DNA of 64,000 nucleotides from Lacisediminihabitans sp046156175 (GCF_046156175.1 NZ_JAYLVL010000003.1:372001-436000); one strand, 5' to 3'; counted from the first letter of the stretch, positions 31,730-39,714 are shown. The notes: generated by a model not told the origin, from the letters alone. Numbers and translations are program-made.

Positions 31730-32721
31730 TCATGGCACTCATGCGCACTGTCGAACAGCTAGCTGAGGGTGACACCGCCGAGTTCGCGGTTGCTTCGGCG
31801 AGCGAATTGGACCTCGTGCGCCGCTGGTGCGAGAAGACCGGCAACACGCTCGTCAGCACGCTGATGGTAGAACAGGACACCGGCCGGGTCACGGTCGGTC
31901 GTGGGAGGCCCCGCAACCCCAGCAGCATGATCCCAGCCGATCGGATGCCCGGGGCTCGGTTGTGGCTGTACACGAATTTCCACTGCAATCTGGCCTGCGA
32001 TTACTGTTGCGTCGCATCGTCGCCCAAAACAGATCCGCGGCTGCTCGGCATCGACAACATTCAGGCACTTGTTGCCGAAGCGGCCGATTGGGGTGTGCAG
32101 GAACTGTATCTCACAGGCGGCGAGCCGTTCCTGCTTCCGGATATCGATGCGATAGTCCGTGCCTGCGTCGACCGCCTACCGACGACACTGCTGACCAACG
32201 GGATGCTGTTCCGGGGCCTGGGGCTGCGCAAACTGCAGGCAATGCCTCGGGAAGGCTTCGCGTTGCAGATCAGCGTCGACTCGCCGACCGCTGAGGTACA
32301 CGATTCACATCGCGGTGCCGGGAGTTGGAAACGGGCACTTGCCGGCATTCGAGTGGCGCTCGACGAGGGCTTCACTGTGCGGGTCGCCGCGACGATCTCG
32401 GCGAACGACGACCCGGCCCTCGACGAGCTGCATGCGCTATTCGACGGCCTGGGGATCCCTCGAGCCGACCAGGTCATCCGCCCGATCGCGCTCCAGGGTG
32501 TCGCCGAGGAAGGGGTCACTTTCACTCGTGAATCGTTGATTCCCGAGGTGACGGTGACGGCGGAGGGTATCTACTGGCATCCCGTTGCCGCGCTGGATGA
32601 GGACGCCCTGGTGACCAGGCAGATCCTGCCGCTTGCCCCCGCGCTCGACCGGGTGAGCGAGCTCTTCACCCAACAGTGGTCGTCGATGACCGCCGCGTCG
32701 GCCATGTTCGCCTGCGCCTGA
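31723..32721 (+). CDS. Radical SAM protein with an N-terminal TusA-like half domain
   Basis: A 332-residue fusion. Residues ~8-60 read EQLAEGDTAEFAV and LDLVRRWCEKTGNTLVST, the second half of a TusA/SirA fold, but the CPxP active-site part is absent. Residues ~78-300 are a radical SAM core: cluster motif FHCNLACDYCC (Cys88, Cys92, Cys95), LTGGEPFLLPDID (SAM-binding GGE), ISVDSPTAEVHDSHRG, and a late VRPIALQG-like strand. No SPASM cysteine set follows. The start at 31723 overlaps the preceding gene; ATGs at 31732 and 31741 are alternatives. Substrate unknown; a small-molecule or sulfur-linked modification is plausible. Confidence 0.87.
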   Translation: MVVMALMRTVEQLAEGDTAEFAVASASELDLVRRWCEKTGNTLVSTLMVEQDTGRVTVGRGRPRNPSSMIPADRMPGARLWLYTNFHCNLACDYCCVASSPKTDPRLLGIDNIQALVAEAADWGVQELYLTGGEPFLLPDIDAIVRACVDRLPTTLLTNGMLFRGLGLRKLQAMPREGFALQISVDSPTAEVHDSHRGAGSWKRALAGIRVALDEGFTVRVAATISANDDPALDELHALFDGLGIPRADQVIRPIALQGVAEEGVTFTRESLIPEVTVTAEGIYWHPVAALDEDALVTRQILPLAPALDRVSELFTQQWSSMTAASAMFACA

Positions 32722-32738
32722 ACAGGAACCAGAACGCC

Positions 32739-33293
32739 ATGACAACTACCGAAACGCCAGCGACCGCCCGTGAGAGGGATGTCAACCAGATCGAGACGGG
32801 GCGCGCCACCCGCGCAGTTCTCGCGGCGGTACGGATCGCGGTGGGGTTGATGTGGCTGCAGAACGTGAACTGGAAGCGTCCGCCCGACTTCGGGCAGGCT
32901 GCCCATAATGGGCTCTACCAGTACACGGCAGACGCGGTGAAGCATCCGGTGCTCGGGGCATTCAGCTGGTTGGTGCAGAACGTCATCTATCCCAACTTCG
33001 CACTCTTCGGCTGGGCTGTGCTGATCGCGGAATTCTGTCTCGGCGCGTTTCTGCTCGTGGGCCTTCTGACCCGCTTCTGGGCGGCCATCGGCATCCTGCA
33101 GACGATTGCCATCACCCTTTCGGTGCTGAACACACCGGGGGAATGGCAGTGGAGCTACTACCTGATGTTCGCGGCGCAGTTCGTGATCCTGGCAACCGCC
33201 GCCGGGCGGATCGCCGGCGTCGATGGACTACTCAGACCCCGATGGTCGCTAGCCGAAGGTCGGCCGGCTCGGATTGCGATGGTGTTTTCATGA
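32739..33293 (+). CDS. DoxX-family membrane protein
   Basis: A 184-residue protein with four membrane spans in the DoxX pattern: RAVLAAVRIAVGLMWL, NFALFGWAVLIAEFCLGAFLLVGLLTR, AAIGILQTIAITLSVLN and SYYLMFAAQFVILATAAG, with the short WKRPPDF loop between the first two. DoxX proteins are linked to thiosulfate:quinone oxidoreductase and to membrane redox complexes. AGGAA lies ~10 bases before ATG 32739. ATGA overlap with the next gene. Confidence 0.87.
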   Translation: MTTTETPATARERDVNQIETGRATRAVLAAVRIAVGLMWLQNVNWKRPPDFGQAAHNGLYQYTADAVKHPVLGAFSWLVQNVIYPNFALFGWAVLIAEFCLGAFLLVGLLTRFWAAIGILQTIAITLSVLNTPGEWQWSYYLMFAAQFVILATAAGRIAGVDGLLRPRWSLAEGRPARIAMVFS

Positions 33294-33685
33294 GCGCCGC
33301 CACACCCACCCGGAGCACAGTTCGCAGCTCAGTCGCCTGGCGTACCCGCGGCCTGATCGTCGCCGGCTTCACCGCGCTCAGTTCGCTGTTCTCCCTGCTG
33401 CACTACACGCCGCTGCAGTTCGTCTCGGTCAACCTCGTGCAAGCAGTCGTGCTGGTCGCACTAGGAGGTCTCGCCGCGCTCGGTTGTGCGCTGCGGATGC
33501 CCCTGCTCCTGCTCGCAACCGGAGCCATCTCGATCATCGTCGGGCTGGTGCGCCTCGTCACCTACGATTCGACGATCGGCATCATCTCCGGTTCTGTCAA
33601 CGCCGCCGCCCTCATGGTCGGATTCGGCGCCGCGCTCGTCGCAATTTGGATCACGTCGCGGCCATTGTCTGAAAAGAGCCAGTAG
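33290..33685 (+). CDS. Small membrane protein, last gene of the radical SAM operon
   Basis: A 131-residue protein with four predicted spans (GLIVAGFTALSSLFSLLHY, FVSVNLVQAVVLVALGGLAAL, MPLLLLATGAISIIVGLVRL, NAAALMVGFGAALVAIWI). No known family recognised. Because it overlaps the doxX stop (ATGA), it probably forms a complex with DoxX in the membrane. Confidence 0.75.
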   Translation: MSAATPTRSTVRSSVAWRTRGLIVAGFTALSSLFSLLHYTPLQFVSVNLVQAVVLVALGGLAALGCALRMPLLLLATGAISIIVGLVRLVTYDSTIGIISGSVNAAALMVGFGAALVAIWITSRPLSEKSQ

Positions 33686-33730
33686 CTTTGCGCTAATTTC
33701 GGGACCGGTGACGAGGATCATGTGGGGCGA

Positions 33731-33976
33731 TCAATGTGGCATGTAGCCGACCGAAGCGAATGAGATTGCGCGGTCTACAACCTGCCGGGCCACGTCGTCC
33801 AGCGGGGCGCCGACAGCATCGGCATAGAAGCACAGCCTTTGAAGAGCTTCAGCCGGGGACACTCCTGCCTGCGCTATCACCATCCCTGTCGCCTGGTGAA
33901 CTCTGAAGCTTCCAACTGACATCTGAGAATTTGCGGGACTCGAATCCCCACCGTCAAGCGAATCCGATTGATCCAA
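33731..33976 (-). CDS. Short stand-alone ANTAR-domain protein
   Basis: An 81-residue protein. From residue ~22 it reads FRVHQATGMVIAQAGVSPAEALQ and then LDDVARQVVD, the three-helix ANTAR RNA-binding pattern (AxGxxMA...S..EA...L...A........VA..VV). The usual GAF or receiver sensory half is missing. GAGGAGGG seven bases before TTG 33976 is a strong ribosome site, so it is likely expressed and not just a remnant. ANTAR proteins prevent transcription termination by binding paired hexaloop stem-loops in mRNA. Confidence 0.65.
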   Translation of the reverse strand: MDQSDSLDGGDSSPANSQMSVGSFRVHQATGMVIAQAGVSPAEALQRLCFYADAVGAPLDDVARQVVDRAISFASVGYMPH

Positions 33977-34384
33977 GATAAAGCCCTCCTCAACGCCACC
34001 GTTTCAGGATCGAGTTTTGGCAATATCCTCCGCTTGGATTGCGCCCATATCAAGGGCGACTTCGGTCGCCCATTGCGCCTCGTCGATTTTCCCGATCATT
34101 ATTTCTCATGCTGAGTCACCCAGCGTCCGCTCTAGTTTCCGTTGTGCGACGGCAGCAGCGTGTTCGGCTGTTGATCGGATCAACCCGGATTGGCCCGCTG
34201 ATGGTTCAGCTGACGGGCGAGTTTCCGCAGAGGTGTCTTGGCGAGACTAACTGTGCGAGCGTGGCAGCGACCCACAGGTTGGTCGAGCTGCGGTGAAAGA
34301 CTTCGGTTTATTCAGCGGATTGGGTGTCGTCTCGGCCGGGTGACTCTCTAGTGCGCTTCTGATGCACTTCACTAGACTCGCGGC
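33977..34384. other. 408-base intergenic region with a possible 31-codon gene
   Basis: On the minus strand 34099-34004 encodes 31 residues beginning MIGKIDEAQWATEVALDMG, ending 28 bases before the ANTAR start; it may be a leader peptide or the remnant of a lost N-terminal domain. The rest holds the promoter region of the beta-lactamase-family gene (a short dyad near 34353-34377, TAGTGCG...CACTAG). Nothing else recognised. Confidence 0.4.
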
Positions 34385-35953
34385 ATGCGAGCGAGCAGGG
34401 TGCGGCCTCGACCGGTCCGTGGATTCGTAGGCCTGATCATAGTTTTGGGTTTGGCCACTGTGGTGGTCGGCGGGGACGCCAGCCTCTCTTCCGGGGCCCA
34501 GACATCGTCTCCAGGGTGGGCCACCGCGTCCGAGATCGATAGTTTCTTGCAGAAAGAACGTGCCGACTTGAAGCTGTCGGGGCTTGCAGTCGTCGTGATC
34601 TCTCAGCGGTCGATTATTTTTGAGCGAGGCTATGGCGATGCCGCTCCCGAGGGCCCTGCCGTTACCCTGAATACGCCATTCGTGCTCGGTTCAACGTCGA
34701 AGCAGTTGACTGGGCTTGCGGTTCAGCAGCTCATCGCCCAAGGCAGGCTATCTCTCGATGACACGGTGGGTGAGCTGTTGAGTTCGTTGGGTGGAAAGAC
34801 GAGCCGGTTGGGCGGTGTGACGGTACGTCAGTTGCTGAGTCACCAGTCTGGGATCAGCACAAACGCTGGCACGGCCGACGAATTCGACCTTGCGCCGGCT
34901 TTCACCTCCCTCCGTAGGGAAACGATTCACCTGTTGACCAGCACACAGGAGGCGACGCCTGGCCGGAAATTCGTGTACTCGAACGGTAATTACACTCTGC
35001 TCGGCGCGATCATCGAGGCTTTAACCGGACAGCCTTTCGAAGATGCCCTGCGGACTCTCGTCACTCGGCCGCTCGGGCTGAACACCACAACGAGCGACTT
35101 AGCCCTTGCCCGCTCCCACGGTCTGGCCGTGGGGCACTACACCTGGTTCGGGGCGATCGACTCGACGACGCCCGGCCCGCGATGGCCAATGGGTGCACCA
35201 AGCGCCTATACGACCTCCAGCGTCGCCGACCTCGCCCGGCTCGTACTGGCGGACCTGGGAAAAAGATCTGGCATCAACCAGGCCGTGCTCACAGCTGCGC
35301 AGGCGCCGCTGACCACGGTAAACAAATACAGCAAATACGCCAGCGGGTGGTACGTCCGCTCGTTTTGGCAACTCCACGACTACAACAAGAACTACGACGA
35401 CCCACAACTTCCGCTGATCTACGAGCACGACGGCGACACTGCGCGCGAAACCTCCTACCTTGCCTTCTCACCCGATCTCGGTTTCGGTGTGGTGGTGCTC
35501 AGCAGCACGGGGCTCGGCACCGACACGGGACGATTTGGCGACTTCACTGAACGGCTCCTTCACACAATCGTCGGCACTCAATCTGCGCCTCGCGTCGTCG
35601 AGCCAATCGTCGCGGCGGCACCGGTGATCATGGTAGTTCTCCCGCTGCTTCAGTTGGGATCTGCGATTTTTCTGGCAGCTTCATTCCGGGGCCCGAGAGG
35701 AAGCCGGATCTCACGATGGATCCCACGGGTTGCCGCTGCGCTCGTCACCCTCGTCACGGTGATCGTCGCTTTCTTGGTGGTCCCGGCTCAGACGCATCAG
35801 CCTCTGCTCGACCGCGCCTGGTGGGCGGGCGTGCCGGACTTGGCAACATCAGTTGCGATGAGCTTGCTGTTTGTGGCCGCCTCCCTTGTCGTGGCGATCA
35901 TGGGGACGGTCCGCATCCTGCGCTCACCGCGCGATCCGTCGTCAGAGATCTAG
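34385..35953 (+). CDS. Beta-lactamase/DD-peptidase-family serine hydrolase with C-terminal membrane spans
   Basis: A 522-residue protein: N-terminal signal/anchor (GFVGLIIVLGLATVVVGG), then a class C beta-lactamase-like domain with VLGSTSKQLTG (SxxK; nucleophile Ser), YSNGNY (YxN) and HDGDTARETS in place of HxG/KTG. Three C-terminal spans follow (IMVVLPLLQLGSAIFLAAS, AALVTLVTVIVAFLVV, SVAMSLLFVAASLVVAIMG). The fold is shared by D-aminopeptidases, esterases and cell-wall DD-peptidases; the membrane tail favours a cell-envelope hydrolase over a drug-resistance enzyme. Start ATG 34385 lacks a clear ribosome site. Confidence 0.85.
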   Translation: MRASRVRPRPVRGFVGLIIVLGLATVVVGGDASLSSGAQTSSPGWATASEIDSFLQKERADLKLSGLAVVVISQRSIIFERGYGDAAPEGPAVTLNTPFVLGSTSKQLTGLAVQQLIAQGRLSLDDTVGELLSSLGGKTSRLGGVTVRQLLSHQSGISTNAGTADEFDLAPAFTSLRRETIHLLTSTQEATPGRKFVYSNGNYTLLGAIIEALTGQPFEDALRTLVTRPLGLNTTTSDLALARSHGLAVGHYTWFGAIDSTTPGPRWPMGAPSAYTTSSVADLARLVLADLGKRSGINQAVLTAAQAPLTTVNKYSKYASGWYVRSFWQLHDYNKNYDDPQLPLIYEHDGDTARETSYLAFSPDLGFGVVVLSSTGLGTDTGRFGDFTERLLHTIVGTQSAPRVVEPIVAAAPVIMVVLPLLQLGSAIFLAASFRGPRGSRISRWIPRVAAALVTLVTVIVAFLVVPAQTHQPLLDRAWWAGVPDLATSVAMSLLFVAASLVVAIMGTVRILRSPRDPSSEI

Positions 35954-36109
35954 ATCGATCTCGTGCAGGTCAATAGGACGGATCGCGTAAGAAAAGCAAG
36001 AATTCCACGATTTGGAAGAAGTTCGGCCCGCAGGAATGCGACAACGTACTTCGGTCGACGCAAGTGAGTTACTGGCGTAGTGCTATTCAGGGCGTCGACT
36101 CGGAGGGTG

Positions 36110-36547
36110 ATGTTCACGCGACCCATCGAGACAGTCGATTCCGAATCGCAGGAGGCTGTTGACTCGCCTGCCTATCGGGTGAACTTTTGGGAACGAGCGT
36201 CTCCTGAGCGGGGCTGGAATTTGAACGCTTTCGCGCTGACCGACGTCGAGAACGTCACCGAAGTGCTCAGCTGGGTGGACGGGTACGCGCGCGGACGCTG
36301 GGTGGAGATCTTCGTCGAGATGGATGAGGAACCTGATGCCGTGTTTCACACTCGTCGAGCAACGGGACTCATTCGCCTTGCGGGAAGCAACCCCAATGCG
36401 AAAGAAGCCCTTGAGGTCCGCGCCTCTGGAGGGGAGTGCTTCATTTCGACTGATCTGCGCCTGTACGAGGTCCGGTTTGCGGGAATTCGATCTAGCAATA
36501 TCTCGAAACATCCGGTGAAGAATCCTCGTGCTATGGTCGCCGCATGA
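36110..36547 (+). CDS. Small hypothetical protein
   Basis: About 145 residues, soluble. The segment YRVNFWERASPERGWNLNAFALTDVENVTEVLSW is characteristic of a small actinobacterial orphan family, whose members typically end near RLxGxNPN. Here the frame runs on ~45 residues past RLAGSNPN through a copy of the interspersed 15-base sequence (36470), so the natural end may have been altered. GGAGGG sits just before ATG 36110; GTG 36080 is an alternative. ATGA overlap with the next gene. Confidence 0.6.
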   Translation: MFTRPIETVDSESQEAVDSPAYRVNFWERASPERGWNLNAFALTDVENVTEVLSWVDGYARGRWVEIFVEMDEEPDAVFHTRRATGLIRLAGSNPNAKEALEVRASGGECFISTDLRLYEVRFAGIRSSNISKHPVKNPRAMVAA

Positions 36548-36759
36548 CTTGGGACAATTCCGCCGTCGGACTCGTCTGGTTGACTGTCGCGATTCTCGCT
36601 GGCGGATATGCCCGCACGCGAAAGCGATCAGCATGGACATGGTTTCTTCTGACTCTGTTCCTGGGTCCCCTCGCAGCGTTCTTGCTTGTCACCTGGCCAG
36701 CCCGTGAACCGAGCACGACGGATGTCACCGAGACGACAACTGGGACATCAGACCGCTGA
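36544..36759 (+). CDS. Small two-span membrane protein
   Basis: A 71-residue protein with two hydrophobic segments (VGLVWLTVAILAGGYA and WTWFLLTLFLGPLAAFLLVTW) joined by a basic turn (RTRKRS), resembling PLDc_N-like or superinfection-immunity-like small membrane proteins. The tail is Thr-rich. ATGA overlap with the preceding small gene indicates coupled translation. Confidence 0.6.
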   Translation: MTWDNSAVGLVWLTVAILAGGYARTRKRSAWTWFLLTLFLGPLAAFLLVTWPAREPSTTDVTETTTGTSDR

Positions 36760-36784
36760 TCGTTCCCCATTCGGGCGACTGATC

Positions 36785-36846
36785 GGGCCGAAAAGTAGTC
36801 TCCGGCGGACTCTCGCGATGGCGGAAAAGTAGCCTGCTCATCATCT
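36785..36846 (+). repeat. Degenerate ~60-base repeat, copy A
   Basis: GGGCCGAAAAGTAGTCTC... to GCCTGCTCATCATC. A related stretch occurs at 37813-37874 (GGGTCGAAAATGATCTC... GCCCGCTCATCGTC), sharing CTCTC..ATGGCGG and CTGCTCAT/CCGCTCAT blocks. Both are intergenic and may be ends of a vanished insertion element. Confidence 0.55.
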
Positions 36847-36860
36847 ACTGACCGGTCGCT

Positions 36861-37298
36861 CTAGTCGCGAGGAGGGCGACGCAGTCGCTTGACGGCGGTT
36901 CGCCGTTTCTTCGCTTCCAAGCGTCTTTTCCTGGCACCGCGACTCGGCTTCGTCGGTCGTCGCGACGGTGACGGCGGTAAGAGGGCGTCGGCCACGATTG
37001 CGGCCAGCCGGGCGCGCGCAGCTTCCCTGTTGCGTAATTGCGCGCGGTGCTCAGATGCCGCGATCGTCAGCGTTCCGTCAACAATGCGACTGCTCAGACG
37101 CTCTAGGAGTAGCTCCCGTTGGGATGCAGTGAGAACTACAGACCCTGCCGTATCCCACACGAGTTCTACACGGGAGTCGGCAGTGTTCACGCCTTGCCCA
37201 CCGGGGCCGGATGACCGCGAAAACCGCCAAGACAGCTCGGAGTCAGGAATCGTCAGCCCCGAGTCAACCCGAAGACCAGGACGGTGAGCAGCGGGCAT
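36861..37298 (-). CDS. arfB: ArfB-type peptidyl-tRNA hydrolase (ribosome rescue)
   Basis: A 145-residue class I release-factor-like protein. SWRFSRSSGPGGQGVNTADSR holds the GGQ loop that enters the peptidyl-transferase centre, and the C-terminal tail is Lys/Arg-rich (RGARKRRLEAKKRRTAVKRLRR) as needed to bind the empty mRNA channel. Length and order fit ArfB (YaeJ), which frees stalled ribosomes on non-stop mRNA. Confidence 0.92.
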   Translation of the reverse strand: MPAAHRPGLRVDSGLTIPDSELSWRFSRSSGPGGQGVNTADSRVELVWDTAGSVVLTASQRELLLERLSSRIVDGTLTIAASEHRAQLRNREAARARLAAIVADALLPPSPSRRPTKPSRGARKRRLEAKKRRTAVKRLRRPPRD

Positions 37299-37339
37299 GG
37301 ATCCATCATCCTCTTGCGCTCAGGATGCGTCCGCAGGAG

Positions 37340-37354
37340 GTCCGGCTTGCGAAC
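37340..37354 (+). repeat. 15-base interspersed sequence, copy 3
   Basis: GTCCGGCTTGCGAAC, identical to 28493-28507. It lies 59 bases before the PASTA-protein start. Confidence 0.6.
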
Positions 37355-37413
37355 TTGTTTCGTAGAACACATCGCAAGATGTCGATATTGCGGGCGGCGA
37401 GTAGCGTGTTGCC

Positions 37414-37779
37414 ATGACTGAGAGGTTCGCTGATCGCGTCACCGTGCCGGATGTCGTCGGGCTCCCCTTCCACGTCGGCCGGGACATTGCTGCCGAGTTT
37501 GGCGTTTCACTCGCTAACCCCGATCCCGACGGGCCATCGATCGGCAGTCTCGCGTCGCCTGGTCTGTTCTACATCACGTCGCAGAACCCGCGCCCGGGCG
37601 CTGAGGTCTACCGGTTGGACTCCGTCACGGTCGAGATCGTCGGCTATGGCGAAGCGGAACGCGGTGCACTTCGGAACTCTCCAGACGCGCCATTGGTCGA
37701 TTCGGAACACGCGACAGCAGAACCGGAGTATTTCGTCGACCTGACCCCGACCGACGACCTCGACCAGAACCCGGTTTGA
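37414..37779 (+). CDS. Small PASTA-domain protein
   Basis: A 121-residue protein; residues ~8-75 read VTVPDVVGLPFHVGRDIAAEFGVSL, NPRPGAEVYRLDSVTVEIVGYG, the PASTA pattern (VPDVVG...A...L...G.....Q.P.PG..V..GS.V.V.V). PASTA domains bind peptidoglycan fragments when exported, but no signal peptide or span is present here, so it may act inside the cell. TAGCGT at 37402-37407, six bases before the ATG, suggests a leaderless message. Confidence 0.75.
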   Translation: MTERFADRVTVPDVVGLPFHVGRDIAAEFGVSLANPDPDGPSIGSLASPGLFYITSQNPRPGAEVYRLDSVTVEIVGYGEAERGALRNSPDAPLVDSEHATAEPEYFVDLTPTDDLDQNPV

Positions 37780-38097
37780 TGAGCGATAGACCTTCCCCTA
37801 CCGAGCACCCTCCGGGTCGAAAATGATCTCGGTCGCTCTCTCATGGCGGCACGAAATTGCGCCCGCTCATCGTCCGGCTCACGGGCTCGTGTGACGCTTT
37901 GGTGAGAAACATCGTTCAGATGGGCAGATCGCCTCGACTGCAACGTACGTCAGAGATCTTGCCGTCACAAATAGAGGGGTTTGCGTTCACCTCCTGCTGC
38001 AGCTAGGTTTGAACAGGGTCTGTCCAACCCCGGTTGGCGCGGGCGGGATGCTGCGACGGCACCGTCGTAACGCGTGCCCATGACGACGGGGAGCATC
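37780..38097. other. 318-base intergenic region before the surface-protein operon
   Basis: Contains repeat copy B (37813-37874) and the upstream region of the exported-protein genes. GGGGAG four bases before ATG 38098 is the ribosome site. No further gene seen. Confidence 0.5.
37813..37874 (+). repeat. Degenerate ~60-base repeat, copy B
   Basis: Partner of 36785-36846; same order of blocks (GGGTCGAAAA, CTCTC, ATGGCGG, GCTCATCGTC) with small gaps. Confidence 0.55.
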
Positions 38098-38580
38098 ATG
38101 AGTACCAAATCCAGAAAATCAATTGTATTAGCGATAGTGACCGTTGTTTTGGTCGGAGGCGGCGGCGCAGCAGCCTTCGCGTACTGGACAGCTACCGGGA
38201 CTGGAACCGGCACGGGCGCGACCGGCACTAACGCGGCAGTTACCGTCGTGCAGACGAGCACGATCACTAACCTTCGCCCAGGTGGTGCAGCGCAGACCTT
38301 GTCCGGCAACTTCACCAACCCCAATGACAGTCCGACATACGTCACCTCGGTCACCGCATCGATCGCAAGCGTCACAAAAGCGGGAGGAGCCCCGGCCGGC
38401 ACGTGCGACGCCACTGATTACACTCTCGCTGCAGCAACGATGACGGTAGGCGCCCAGGTACCGTCGGGTACAGCCCAGGGTTCGTGGACCGGGGCAACGA
38501 TTGCGTTCAACAACAAGCCCGCGGCGAACCAGGATGCTTGCAAAGGCGCAACTGTTAACTTCGCCTACACCTCCAACTAG
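38098..38580 (+). CDS. Exported protein with alternate (AYW-type) signal peptide
   Basis: A 160-residue secreted protein. The signal is KSIVLAIVTVVLVGGGGAAAFAYWTATGTGTG: a hydrophobic core ending in AFAYWT followed by a Gly/Thr tract, the form processed by SipW-type peptidases in TasA/camelysin-like proteins. The mature part is a Thr/Ala/Ser-rich beta domain with one disulphide candidate pair (Cys in AGTCDATDY and QDACKGAT). It ends VNFAYTSN. Start ATG 38098 is set by GGGGAG; an earlier ATG (38074) is less likely. Not coupled to the next gene (85-base gap), but same direction. Confidence 0.75.
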   Translation: MSTKSRKSIVLAIVTVVLVGGGGAAAFAYWTATGTGTGTGATGTNAAVTVVQTSTITNLRPGGAAQTLSGNFTNPNDSPTYVTSVTASIASVTKAGGAPAGTCDATDYTLAAATMTVGAQVPSGTAQGSWTGATIAFNNKPAANQDACKGATVNFAYTSN

Positions 38581-38665
38581 TCGAGCAATCTGCCCTCGGG
38601 CGCCCCGACGAGTGTAACTTTTCGCGGGGGTGCCTGGGCGGGGCGAACAATACAGGTGGCATTCG

Positions 38666-39193
38666 ATGACTGAACTTTCGACCAGTGGCATCCGGGTCCG
38701 GCGCTATGTCTTCGCGTTCCTCGTCGCGCTCATTGTCGTGTTCTGTTCGGTCTGGATTCAGTCACTTTCCCAGCAGAAAGTGACATCTTCGGGGCAAGGG
38801 TCCAACCTCGTGGATACCGGCGAAACGGATTTCGTGTTGAGCGGTTTACTGGCAGACCCGCTCCGCCCTGGAGTGTCTTCCGGTATTGATCTCACCTTGT
38901 CCAATACGACGGGTCACGCGTTGACCGTCAAGCAACTGACGATCTCGGTTGTTGCGGTGGACGCCCCGCAATCGTCGGACGAATTTCCTTGTTCTCCTTC
39001 GGACTTTGATGTGCAGCAGACATCTGTGACGGCCGCCTTGGCTGCCCATCGGGTGGCGACGCTCTCCCAACTCGGAATCGCACCGCAGGATTTGCCTCGG
39101 GTGGCGATGCTAAATACGTCGTCCAATCAGGACGGCTGCATCAACGCCTCGCTCAGCTTGAGCTACCACGCCGTTGGCGAGGAGAGCCGATGA
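38666..39193 (+). CDS. Exported/anchored protein, partner of the surface-protein operon
   Basis: A 175-residue protein with an N-terminal span (YVFAFLVALIVVFCSVWI) and a beta-rich extracellular part (LRPGVSSGIDLTLSNTTGHALTVKQLTISV) containing two Cys (EFPCSPSD, QDGCINAS). The domain layout (SGLLADPLRPG..IDLTLSN...L.V..LT..V) matches that of the neighbouring proteins, so the three are distant homologues. AGGTGG before ATG 38666. Overlaps the next gene (ATGA). Confidence 0.75.
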   Translation: MTELSTSGIRVRRYVFAFLVALIVVFCSVWIQSLSQQKVTSSGQGSNLVDTGETDFVLSGLLADPLRPGVSSGIDLTLSNTTGHALTVKQLTISVVAVDAPQSSDEFPCSPSDFDVQQTSVTAALAAHRVATLSQLGIAPQDLPRVAMLNTSSNQDGCINASLSLSYHAVGEESR

Positions 39194-39714
39194 AGGAGCT
39201 CACGCAAGCAGGGACAGTTCGAGGAGCGCGACCGGCTCGTGCTGGCGCGGTGATTCTGGTTGCGGTCATCGCCACCCTCGCCTCCGCAGGTGGCGCCGCG
39301 TACGCGTTCTGGCCCGCCAGCGGCGCCGGCGCAGGCTCAGGTGCGACGGCGACGCTATCGGCGACCGTTTCTCTTACTCCTGCGACAGCGGGCGCGAATC
39401 TGTATCCGGGCGCAACCTCCGCCGTCGCTACAGTCGCCACCAACACCAATCCTTCCGACGTGCGCATCGGGTCACTCTCTCTTGACACGTCTCAGGGAAG
39501 CAGTGGATTCACCGTCTCGGGCGATTCTCCCGCTGGCGGCTGTGCGACCTCTTCCCTTTCGTTCACAACGCAAACGAACGCCGGCTCCGGCTGGGTTATC
39601 CCGGCCAATGGGTCGCTTCCCATTACGGCTAACTCCGCCATATCGATGGGTGTCTCAGCGCCCAATGCCTGCCAGGGCGCGTCAATCACGGTATTCCTGG
39701 TGGCCGGCCCGTGA
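39190..39714 (+). CDS. Exported protein with AFW-type signal, surface-protein operon
   Basis: A 174-residue protein: signal AGAVILVAVIATLASAGGAAYAFWPASG, then LYPGATSAVATVATNTNPSDVRIGSLSL, a beta domain with Cys in GGCATSSL and NACQGASI. It parallels the first protein of the group (AYW/AFW signal end, C-terminal ...CxGA.I.V). Overlaps both neighbours (ATGA at its start, GTGA at its end), so all three are translated in step. Confidence 0.77.
   Translation: MKELTQAGTVRGARPARAGAVILVAVIATLASAGGAAYAFWPASGAGAGSGATATLSATVSLTPATAGANLYPGATSAVATVATNTNPSDVRIGSLSLDTSQGSSGFTVSGDSPAGGCATSSLSFTTQTNAGSGWVIPANGSLPITANSAISMGVSAPNACQGASITVFLVAGP

Noticed and set aside
34385..35953. Antibiotic-resistance beta-lactamase
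   Set aside because: Serine-hydrolase motifs are present, but the KTG triad is altered and three C-terminal membrane spans fit an envelope hydrolase better.
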